Below, in pieces: positions 1-5,475 of a DNA stretch of 5,475 nt (positions are counted from its first letter, which is position 1; each line of letters starts with the position of its first letter). The translations under genes and the position numbers were made by a program. Origin of the DNA: Rhodoferax sp. (lineage in GTDB: Bacteria > Pseudomonadota > Gammaproteobacteria > Burkholderiales > Burkholderiaceae). A model generated the notes under the pieces. It ran no database searches. It was not told the origin of the DNA and worked only from the letters and a program-made list of their open reading frames with translations. The stretch is from NCBI GenBank assembly GCA_028292075.1, contig JAQGNA010000454.1:1-5475 (forward strand), given 5' to 3'.

Positions 1-585
1 GTCGAGCGCCGATGTGGGCTCGTCGGCGATCAATATCTCCGGCTCGGTGATGAGCATCATTGCGATCATGATGCGCTGGCCCATGCCGCCCGAGACCTCG
101 TGCGGGTACAGGTTGAACACGCGCTGCGGCTCACGGATGCGCACCGCCTCGAGCATCGCCAGGGCGCGGTCACGCGCTTCAGCACGCGGCACGTCGTTGT
201 GCGCCAGGTAGGCCTCGGCGATCTGCTGGCCCACGCGCACCACGGGGTTCAGCGAATATTTCGGGTCCTGCATGATCATCGACATGCGCTTGCCGCGGAT
301 CGATTGCATCTTCCTGGGGCTGGCGTCGAGCAGGTCGATGCCGTCGAACGCCAGCTTGCGGGCCTCGATTCGGGCGCTGGCCGGATGCAGCTTCAGCAGT
401 GCCCGGCCCACGGTGGATTTGCCCGAGCCCGATTCGCCGACGATGGCCAGCTTTTCGCGCGACAGGTTGAACGACACACCGCGCACGGCGTGCATCGGTC
501 CGTCGGGGGTGGCGAAATGAATGTTCAGGTCTTCGACCTGCAGCTTGGGCACGGCCACGGCCGCCGGGATGGTTGGGTTTTGCAT
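1..585 (-). CDS. Peptide/nickel-type (Dpp/Opp family) ABC transporter ATP-binding protein, DppD-like, 3' end cut by window
   Basis: This is the first of the expected two cytoplasmic ATPases that power the importer encoded just upstream. The 195 visible residues carry the nucleotide-binding motifs in order: Walker A GESGSGKST (about 50-58), Q-loop MQDPKYSLNP (about 105-114), ABC signature SGGMGQR (165-171), Walker B ILIADEP with catalytic Glu189, and the start of the D-loop SALD (192-195). The D-loop reaches base 1, so the H-loop and the C-terminal oligopeptide-transporter domain lie outside the window; full members are about 320-340 residues, or about 550-600 if two ATPases are fused. The start at 585 was chosen because GAGGAA sits 7 bases before it. 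An in-frame ATG at 598-600 overlaps the permease stop as ATGA but has no Shine-Dalgarno sequence; it would add five residues. Family assignment is firm; the DppD rather than DppF position rests on gene order and sequence style. Substrate is unknown. Confidence 0.95.
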   Translation of the reverse strand, partial: MQNPTIPAAVAVPKLQVEDLNIHFATPDGPMHAVRGVSFNLSREKLAIVGESGSGKSTVGRALLKLHPASARIEARKLAFDGIDLLDASPRKMQSIRGKRMSMIMQDPKYSLNPVVRVGQQIAEAYLAHNDVPRAEARDRALAMLEAVRIREPQRVFNLYPHEVSGGMGQRIMIAMMLITEPEILIADEPTSALD

Positions 586-592
586 GGTCGCT

Positions 593-598
593 TTCCTC
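593..598 (-). promoter_or_regulatory. Ribosome binding site deciding the ATPase start
   Basis: GAGGAA on the minus strand lies 7 bases before the ATG at 583-585 and overlaps the stop codon of the upstream permease (597-599). It favours 585 over the overlapping ATG at 600 as the ATPase start and suggests translational coupling, because ribosomes finishing the permease end on the binding site itself. Confidence 0.6.
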
Positions 599-1484
599 AT
601 TCGCTGCGCGGATCGAGCACGTCGCGCAGGCCATCGCCGAGCAGGTTGAAGGCCAGGCTCACCAGCATGATGGCGGCGCCCGGCGCGGCCACGAGCCACC
701 AGCATTCGATCATGTAGCGGCGGCCGCTGGAGATCATGGCGCCCCACTCGGGCAGCGGCGGCTGCGCGCCCAGCCCGAGGAAGCCGAGGCCGGCGGCGGT
801 CAGGATCACGCTGGCCATGTTCATGGTGAGGCGCACCACCACCGACGACATCAGGAGTGGCGTGATGTAGCGCATGAGGATGCGGCTCGAAGAAGCGCCC
901 TGCAGCTGCGCGGCCACCACGAAGTCGGCATGCCGCAGCGACAGCGTCTCGGCACGGGCCAGCCGGGCGATGGGCGGCCAGGCCGTCAACGCGATGGCGA
1001 TCACCGCGTGGTCCAGCCCCGGGCCGAGCGCGGCCACGAAGGCCAGCGCCAGCACCAGGCTCGGGAACGAGATGAAGATGTCGGTGATGCGCATGAAGAC
1101 GTTGTCGACCCAGCCGCCGAAGTAGCCTGCCATGCTGCCCACCGCCAGCCCCACCGGGCCGACGATCACCGTCACCAGCGTGATGATGTAGAGCGAGATG
1201 CGCGAGCCGTGCACCAGCCGGCTGAACACGTCGCGGCCGTATTCGTCGGTGCCGAACCAGTGGGCCGACGAGGGCGCCTGCAGCGCCTGCTTCAGGTTTT
1301 GGTCCAGCGGGTTGTGGGTGGCGATCCAGGGGGCGAAGAGCGCCACCAGCAGCAGTACCGCGACAACCGCCACGCCGGCCACGGTCATCGGGTTGCGCAG
1401 CAGGCGGCGCGCGCCCTGGCGCAGGCTCAGCAGCATCGCCTGGGCGGCGCTGTCGGGCGTTGGTTGGTAGGTGACGGAGGTCAT
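597..1484 (-). CDS. Dpp/Opp-family ABC transporter permease, DppC-like
   Basis: An inner-membrane permease of 295 residues, the usual length for DppC-type proteins, that pairs with the DppB-type permease upstream to form the translocation path. It has a short cytoplasmic N-terminus, a first membrane helix (about 33-54), and then the hallmark extracytoplasmic segment HWFGTDEYGRDVFSRL (75-90) of the OppC/DppC N-terminal region. Further helices lie at about 97-121, 135-152, 158-170, 210-235 and 264-284. The cytoplasmic EAA-type loop, which docks on the ATPases, is at about 189-209 (VVAAQLQGASSSRI). The conserved Gly (197) is present, but the Glu usually found before AA is Val190. GLGFLGLGAQPPLPEWGAM (232-250) is also typical of the family. 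The start overlaps the upstream stop as ATGA (1481-1484) and has no clear Shine-Dalgarno sequence, so translation is probably coupled. The substrate is not readable from this subunit. Confidence 0.96.
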   Translation of the reverse strand: MTSVTYQPTPDSAAQAMLLSLRQGARRLLRNPMTVAGVAVVAVLLLVALFAPWIATHNPLDQNLKQALQAPSSAHWFGTDEYGRDVFSRLVHGSRISLYIITLVTVIVGPVGLAVGSMAGYFGGWVDNVFMRITDIFISFPSLVLALAFVAALGPGLDHAVIAIALTAWPPIARLARAETLSLRHADFVVAAQLQGASSSRILMRYITPLLMSSVVVRLTMNMASVILTAAGLGFLGLGAQPPLPEWGAMISSGRRYMIECWWLVAAPGAAIMLVSLAFNLLGDGLRDVLDPRSE

Positions 1485-2554
1485 TGGCGGGTTCTCGGGT
1501 CAAGCACTTGGTAGAGCGCGTCGGACAACAGATTGAGCGTGATGAAGATCACCCCGACCACCAGCACGCAGCCCATCACGGCATTCATGTCGCCGAGCAA
1601 CAAGCTGCTGGTCAGGTACTGGCCGAAGCCGGGCCAGGCGAACACCGTCTCGATCAGCACCGCCCCTTCGAGCAGGCCGCCGTAGGCCAGGGCGATGATG
1701 GTCAGCAGTTGCACGAGGATGTTGCGGAACGCGTGGTTCCATACCACGCCGCGCTCCGACAGGCCTTTGACCCGTGCGGTGGTGATGTATTCCTGCGAGA
1801 GTTGCGCCAGCATGAAACTGCGCGTCATGCGGCTGATGTAGGCCATCGAATGCAGCCCCAGGATGCAGGCCGGCAGGACCAGGAACTTCAGCGCGCTGAG
1901 GAACACCTCCCAGTTTCCGACGATGGCGGAATCGACCAGCAGCAGCCCGGTGCGCGTGGGCACGATGCCGTCGAACGCCAGGTCCACCCGCCCTGCCCCG
2001 CCGGCCCAGCCGAGCCAGGCGTAGAACACCAACAGGCCCATCATGCCGAACCAGAACACCGGCGTGGAATAGCCGAACAGGCTGATGACGCGCACCACGT
2101 GGTCGGCCAGCCGGCCCTTGCGGGTGGCGGCGTACACGCCGAGCGGAATGCCGACGCAGGTGCCGAGAATGATCGCCATCGTCGCCAGCTCGATGGTGGC
2201 GGGCAGCACCCGCACCAGGTCGTCGCGCACCTCGTGGCCGGTCAGCAGCGCCTTGCCGAGGTCGCCGTGCGCCAGGTCGCGCAGGTAATAGGCGAACTGC
2301 GTGGTCATCGGCCGGTCGAGGCCGAGCTGCTTGTAGACCTGGTCGTAGGTCGACTTGTCGGCATCGGGGCCGACGATCGACAACACCGGGTCGAGCGGCA
2401 TGACGCGGCCGATGACGAAGGTCAGCAGCAGCAGGCCGACGAGTGTCAGCAGCACGCTGACGGCGCGGTTCGTCGCGGCCTTCAGTCTGGGGCTGAATCC
2501 TGGCGAGCGCCCGCCAGGCGGGGCGGTGGTTGAAACGGTGGAAGCAGAGGACAT
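1481..2554 (-). CDS. Dpp/Opp-family ABC transporter permease, DppB-like
   Basis: An inner-membrane permease of 357 residues, the partner of the DppC-like protein. It is somewhat longer than typical DppB (roughly 305-340) because of a Ser/Pro/Gly-rich cytoplasmic tail of about 28 residues before the first helix (about 31-52) and a longer loop at about 183-215. The segment RVMPLDPV (50-57) and the following QVYKQLGLDRP (72-82) are characteristic of the DppB/OppB N-terminal region; DLGKAL (98-103) is the usual GDLG-type element. Further helices lie at about 120-142, 153-183, 222-240, 280-305 and 325-345. The EAA-type loop is at 256-278 (YITTARVKGLSERGVVWNHA), with the conserved KGLS element. The protein ends LYQVLDPRTRQ, as the family does (YxxLDPR). 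The ATG at 2552-2554 is 21 bases after the binding-protein stop; GGAG at 2565-2568 lies 10 bases before it. No other Met occurs before residue 52, which lies inside the conserved region. Confidence 0.96.
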   Translation of the reverse strand: MSSASTVSTTAPPGGRSPGFSPRLKAATNRAVSVLLTLVGLLLLTFVIGRVMPLDPVLSIVGPDADKSTYDQVYKQLGLDRPMTTQFAYYLRDLAHGDLGKALLTGHEVRDDLVRVLPATIELATMAIILGTCVGIPLGVYAATRKGRLADHVVRVISLFGYSTPVFWFGMMGLLVFYAWLGWAGGAGRVDLAFDGIVPTRTGLLLVDSAIVGNWEVFLSALKFLVLPACILGLHSMAYISRMTRSFMLAQLSQEYITTARVKGLSERGVVWNHAFRNILVQLLTIIALAYGGLLEGAVLIETVFAWPGFGQYLTSSLLLGDMNAVMGCVLVVGVIFITLNLLSDALYQVLDPRTRQ

Positions 2555-2575
2555 GGGTGGAATTCTCCGGTGCGG

Positions 2576-4222
2576 CTAGAGGCCGCTGTTGCCGCCAGTG
2601 GTGGCAGCGCCGCGTTGCTTGTAGACATCGCGCAGCCGCGTCGTCGCCGAGGGATGGCCCTGGTAATTGCGCAGGTCCTTGCGCACGACCACCGTGTCGA
2701 CCATCTGCGACACCGGCTGGATCGCGCCCACCTGCGTGTCGTACAGCCGCTGCACTTCCTGGTAATAGGCCGTCTGCTTGGCTTCGTCACGCTCCACTTC
2801 GGCCTGGCCGATCAGCCGGTTGAGCTCGGGGCTGAAGAACGAGGTGCGCCAGCCCTGGAAGTTGGTGAGCCGCGCCGCGTCGGCGTTGTCGGGGTTGAGC
2901 ACCAGCGCCCGCAGGCTGCCATGCGGATGCGGCTCTACACCGCCGCCGCCACGCCCCACGAGGATCTCGAACTTGCGTTCGCGCATGGCGCCGTAGACCT
3001 GGTTGCCCGTGCCCGAGAGCACGCTCGCGTCGATGCCGGCCTGCGCCAGCGTGGCCTGCAGGCTGGTGGCGATGTTGATGAACGGCGGATCGGCCAGCAC
3101 GCGGATGGTGGTCTTGAAGCCGTTGGGAAATCCGGCCTCGGCCAGCAGCGCCTTGGCGCCGGCCACGTCGAGCACATAGCCCGGGCTGGGCAGCGTGGCG
3201 GCCAGGCCGAGCTGCACCGGGCGCTGGTTCGGCACGCCGTAGTTGGGCATCACGGTGCCGTTGATGCCGTCGTAGTCGATCAGCTTGCGCATGGCCAGGC
3301 GCACGCGCTGGTCGGCGAACTTCGGGTCCTTCATGCTCACGGCGACGTAGTACATGGTGCCGCGTCGCATGGCTTGCACCACCACGTCGGGGTTCTTCTT
3401 CATGGCTTCGAGGTCGGGCACCGACATGCCCGAAGCCAGGTCGATGTCGCCGCGTTCCAGCATCAGCCGCAGCGTCTGCGACTCCGTCATGTGGCGCATC
3501 ACCACGCGCTTCATCCTGGCCGGGCCGCGCCAGTAGCCGTCGAAGCGGTTCATGATCAGCGTGTCCTTGGCGCGCCATTCCTGCAGCACGAAGGGCCCCG
3601 AGCCGGCGGCGTGCGTGGTGAGCCAGGCGGTGCCCATGTCGCCGTTCTTCTCGTGCGCCATGACGACATCGCGGTCCAGCACCACCGCGCTCACCGACGT
3701 GGCCAGGGTGAACAGCAGCATCTTCGGATCCGTGGGCACCGGCAGGTCGATGACCAGCGTCTGCGCGTCGGCCGCATGCACCGCCTTGTCGACGTTCTTG
3801 GCCGTGAATCCATAGCTCTTCCACGGCGAGGCCATGGCCAGGTTGAGCTTGAGCACGCGGCGCAGCGACCAGGCCGCCTCTTCCGCCGTGAGCGGATTGC
3901 CCGACTGGAATTTGACGCCGGCGCGCAAGGTGAAGGTGATGCTGCGGCCGTCTGGCGCCACCACCCAGCGCTCGGCCAGGCCGGGCAAGATCTTGCCGGG
4001 CACCAGCGCGTCGAGTTCGATCAGGTAGTCGTACAGGTTGGTGTTGATCTCCACCACGTCGTTGCCGGTGGCGGCCGCCGGGTCGAGCGACAGCAGGTTG
4101 TTCATGCTGAAGCCCACGATCAACTGGTCGGCCGGCGTTTTGGCGTGCAACCCTGCACCCGCGGCACATAGCGCAACGGCCAGTGCCAACGGTCGCAGCC
4201 ACTTAATCTTGTTCGTGTTCAT
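2576..4222 (-). CDS. Family-5 extracellular solute-binding protein of an ABC transporter (DppA/OppA-like)
   Basis: A periplasmic receptor of 548 residues, the normal size for the SBP_bac_5 family, that would capture the substrate and deliver it to the permeases encoded downstream. A signal peptide is clear: basic start (MNTNKIKWLR), hydrophobic core (about 11-25), and a probable signal peptidase I site after LHA (27). The only Cys (19) is not in a lipobox, so a free periplasmic protein is expected. Family marks include SLDPAAATG (45-53), a LAERWVVAPDGRSITFTLRAG stretch (82-102), VKFQSGNPLTAEE (103-115), GSGPFVL (207-213) and ERGDIDLA (256-263). Where many peptide-binding members carry a W.ADYPDP-type segment, this protein has a Gly/His-rich run, RGGGGVEPHPHG (424-435), followed by LNPDNAD. 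Family-5 proteins bind peptides, but also nickel, opines and some sugars, so substrate is open. The start is supported by GAGGAGA just upstream. The adjacent enolase-superfamily gene suggests an acid-sugar or related ligand; this is inference. Confidence 0.96.
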   Translation of the reverse strand: MNTNKIKWLRPLALAVALCAAGAGLHAKTPADQLIVGFSMNNLLSLDPAAATGNDVVEINTNLYDYLIELDALVPGKILPGLAERWVVAPDGRSITFTLRAGVKFQSGNPLTAEEAAWSLRRVLKLNLAMASPWKSYGFTAKNVDKAVHAADAQTLVIDLPVPTDPKMLLFTLATSVSAVVLDRDVVMAHEKNGDMGTAWLTTHAAGSGPFVLQEWRAKDTLIMNRFDGYWRGPARMKRVVMRHMTESQTLRLMLERGDIDLASGMSVPDLEAMKKNPDVVVQAMRRGTMYYVAVSMKDPKFADQRVRLAMRKLIDYDGINGTVMPNYGVPNQRPVQLGLAATLPSPGYVLDVAGAKALLAEAGFPNGFKTTIRVLADPPFINIATSLQATLAQAGIDASVLSGTGNQVYGAMRERKFEILVGRGGGGVEPHPHGSLRALVLNPDNADAARLTNFQGWRTSFFSPELNRLIGQAEVERDEAKQTAYYQEVQRLYDTQVGAIQPVSQMVDTVVVRKDLRNYQGHPSATTRLRDVYKQRGAATTGGNSGL

Positions 4223-4225
4223 TTG

Positions 4226-4232
4226 TCTCCTC
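4226..4232 (-). promoter_or_regulatory. Strong Shine-Dalgarno sequence of the binding-protein gene
   Basis: GAGGAGA on the minus strand ends 3 bases before the ATG at 4220-4222 (its AGGAG core is 4 bases away). It is the best ribosome binding site in the window and fixes the start. A strong site here fits the usual need to make more binding protein than membrane subunits. Confidence 0.75.
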
Positions 4233-4299
4233 GAATCGACGTCAGAGGCGATACAAACCGGCGCGCTGGCAAGCCGATACGGCGCGAGGGCGATGGTAT

Positions 4300-4323
4300 G
4301 AAAGCGCGAATGCGCAAGAGCGC
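4300..4323. repeat. Three tandem imperfect 8-base units with a GCGC core
   Basis: On the plus strand the units are GAAAGCGC, GAATGCGC and AAGAGCGC, directly adjacent with no spacer. Because GCGC is self-complementary, neighbouring units can form alternative 4-base-pair stems with 4-base loops. It lies 15 bases after the enolase-family stop codon. It could be a protein-binding site, a weak RNA structure protecting the upstream message, or chance in GC-rich DNA. No known operator was recognised. Confidence 0.35.
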
Positions 4324-4338
4324 GGCGCCTCGCTGCGA

Positions 4339-5475
4339 TCAGTACGCCAGGCGCGTGTGCGCATCGATGTACTCGAAATTGATGTCCTCGCCCAGGCCCG
4401 GTGCCTGCGACAGATGAACATAGCCATCGGCATCCATCGGGTCGGCCAGGGTGTTCAGGTAGGCCGGCACTTCGTCATAGTCGAGGAAGGGGTGCAGCAG
4501 CCCGCGCTCGTACCAGCGGCAGTTCTTGATGGCCGCGCACACCGCCAGGTTGGCCGCGCCGTTGCCGTGCACTTCGCACTGCATGCCGAAGGATTCGGCC
4601 AGGTGCGCCACCTTCAGGGTGGGCGTGATGCCGCCCACGCCCGGCACGCCGGCGCGCAGGATGTCGCAGGCGCCGGCCTGCACCCAGTCGGCACGGCTGT
4701 GGTGCTTGCCGGACAGGCTTTCCGGCCCGACGATCGGGATGTCCAGCTGATCGGCAAGCCAGGCATATGAGGCCATGCTCTGCTCGTTCATCATTTCCTC
4801 GAACCAGGTGAAGTTGAGTTTTTCCAAGGCACGGCCGATGGTCAGCGCTTCCATGCGCGAATAGTCATGGTAGCCATCGAGCATCAGCGGCACGTTCGGG
4901 CCGACGGCTTCCCGCACCGCGGCGCAGGCCTTGATGTCCATCTCGACGCTGGGCGCGAAAGACACCGGCGGCATCCACGTGTGCAGCTTGATCGCCTTGT
5001 AGCCGCGCGACACGAGCTTCTCGGCGAAGGCACCGTATTCCTCAGGTGTTGACAAGCCGCCCTTCAACTCGTCGCCGCACATCGTGCTGCCGTAGGCCGG
5101 CACCTTGTCGCGGTAGCCGCCGATCAACCGGTACACGGGCTGGCCGAGCGCGCGACCGGCCAGATCCCACAGCGCCTGTTCGACCGCGGCCAGCGCGCGG
5201 TCGGTCAGCTGACCGGCACTGCCGCGCTGCCAATGCTCCAGGCCGTGCCACAGCATCTCGCGCTGGAAAGGGTTCTGCCCGATCAGCACCTTGCGCACGA
5301 AGGCGTCGAGCACATGCGGGCGGATCACCTCGGGCGGGGCAAAGGCGTATCCCTTGTGGCCCTCGTCGGTCTCGATGGTCAGCATGGCCATCTTGCCGAG
5401 GCCTTCGGGACCGGGGTGCGAATGGCCGGCGGTATCGACCGACCGGCGGGTCGGATAGGTGAATTCGGTGCCGAG
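4339..5475 (-). CDS. Mandelate racemase/muconate lactonizing enzyme family protein (enolase superfamily), 5' end cut by window
   Basis: A cytoplasmic Mg-dependent enzyme that should abstract the proton next to a carboxylate; such enzymes mostly dehydrate, epimerise or cycloisomerise sugar acids. The 378 visible residues cover nearly the whole protein (family about 370-400). The frame is open to the window edge. The 28 residues before the first internal Met (codon 5389-5391), including TEFTYPTRR and GHSHPGPEG, belong to the N-terminal capping domain and specificity loop, so the true start lies beyond base 5475. In visible numbering, the barrel carries KLH (163-165) on the second strand, the metal ligands Asp200 (LMLDGYH), Glu226 (WFEEMM) and Glu252 (GPESLSG), and His303 (CEVHGNG) as the likely general base. 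The Asp normally paired with this His in the mandelate racemase subgroup appears to be Gly276 (ILRAGVPGVGGIT). Superfamily membership is firm; reaction and substrate are unknown. Co-direction with the transporter suggests its substrate is imported by it. Confidence 0.93.
   Translation of the reverse strand, partial: LGTEFTYPTRRSVDTAGHSHPGPEGLGKMAMLTIETDEGHKGYAFAPPEVIRPHVLDAFVRKVLIGQNPFQREMLWHGLEHWQRGSAGQLTDRALAAVEQALWDLAGRALGQPVYRLIGGYRDKVPAYGSTMCGDELKGGLSTPEEYGAFAEKLVSRGYKAIKLHTWMPPVSFAPSVEMDIKACAAVREAVGPNVPLMLDGYHDYSRMEALTIGRALEKLNFTWFEEMMNEQSMASYAWLADQLDIPIVGPESLSGKHHSRADWVQAGACDILRAGVPGVGGITPTLKVAHLAESFGMQCEVHGNGAANLAVCAAIKNCRWYERGLLHPFLDYDEVPAYLNTLADPMDADGYVHLSQAPGLGEDINFEYIDAHTRLAY

Larger units (their letters stand above)
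4223..4338 (-). other. Intergenic region between the enolase-superfamily gene and the transporter operon
   Basis: These 116 bases are the largest gap in the window and the only place where the transporter could have its own promoter. Read on the minus strand, I see no convincing -35/-10 pair with 16-18 base spacing and no stem-loop followed by a T run, so neither a promoter nor a rho-independent terminator is called. It holds a short GCGC-containing tandem repeat (listed separately), two copies of CGATAC on the plus strand 26 bases apart (4249-4254 and 4275-4280), and the Shine-Dalgarno sequence of the binding-protein gene. The two transcription units may be read together or separately. Confidence 0.5.

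Noticed and set aside
573..1514. Open frame of 313 codons on the plus strand opposite the DppC-like permease
   Set aside because: Its composition is that of a GC-rich antisense shadow; the minus strand carries a full-length permease with conserved motifs.
1484..2533. Open frame of 349 codons on the plus strand opposite the DppB-like permease
   Set aside because: It is a His/Gln/Ala/Gly-rich shadow of the permease, with no family features and no ribosome binding site support.
2555..2575. Possible regulatory element in the gap between the binding-protein and DppB-like genes
   Set aside because: The 21 bases hold only a GGAG ribosome binding site and an incidental GAATTC. There is no room for a promoter and no hairpin.
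2570..4171. Open frame of 533 codons on the plus strand, antisense to the binding-protein gene
   Set aside because: Its translation is dominated by His, Arg, Gln, Gly and Val with no recognisable domain, as expected for the complement of a GC-rich gene. The opposite strand encodes an unmistakable family-5 binding protein with a signal peptide and Shine-Dalgarno sequence.
2787..4202. Open frame of 471 codons on the minus strand in another frame of the binding-protein gene
   Set aside because: It is extremely Arg/Ala/Gly/His-rich and without domains. It is an out-of-frame reading of the real gene and not evidence of a frameshift, since the binding protein is intact from signal peptide to C-terminus.
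4249..4280. Direct repeat of CGATAC 26 bases apart as a regulator site
   Set aside because: Six-base repeats with no dyad symmetry are expected by chance in a gap of this size, and no recognised operator consensus matches.
4300..4334. Possible rho-independent terminator after the enolase-family gene
   Set aside because: The available stems are only about 4 base pairs (GCGC or AGCG/CGCT) and no T run follows on the minus strand.

Overview
The window is GC-rich and densely coded, and all real genes lie on the minus strand, so transcription runs from right to left. Codon use, GC content and the protein types suggest a betaproteobacterium of the order Burkholderiales (Comamonadaceae- or Alcaligenaceae-like). 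This is an inference from general resemblance, not a database result.

Layout in transcription order, right to left: (1) a mandelate racemase/muconate lactonizing enzyme-type member of the enolase superfamily (4339-5475), with its 5' end cut by the window edge; (2) a 116-base gap with no gene, a small tandem repeat and no convincing promoter or terminator; (3) a secreted family-5 (DppA/OppA-type) solute-binding protein (2576-4222); (4) a DppB-type permease (1481-2554); (5) a DppC-type permease (597-1484); (6) a DppD-type ATPase (1-585), with its 3' end cut by the window edge. The transporter genes are tightly packed: a 21-base gap, then a 4-base ATGA overlap, then an 11-base gap. This is typical of a single operon. 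A second ATPase (DppF type) would be expected just past the left edge.

The likely working unit is a high-affinity ABC importer next to a cytoplasmic enolase-superfamily enzyme. Although the transporter looks like a dipeptide/oligopeptide system by family, the neighbouring enzyme suggests the cargo may be a sugar acid, lactone or other hydroxy-acid. The enzyme would then dehydrate, isomerise or epimerise it after uptake. The substrate cannot be read from the sequence.

No RNA gene, mobile element, CRISPR array or phage feature was found. The architecture is ordinary for this group. The points most worth a second look are the enzyme's non-canonical active-site positions (a KxH motif, a Gly where the His-Asp dyad Asp is expected, and EEM in place of EEP) and a Gly/His-rich segment in the binding protein.
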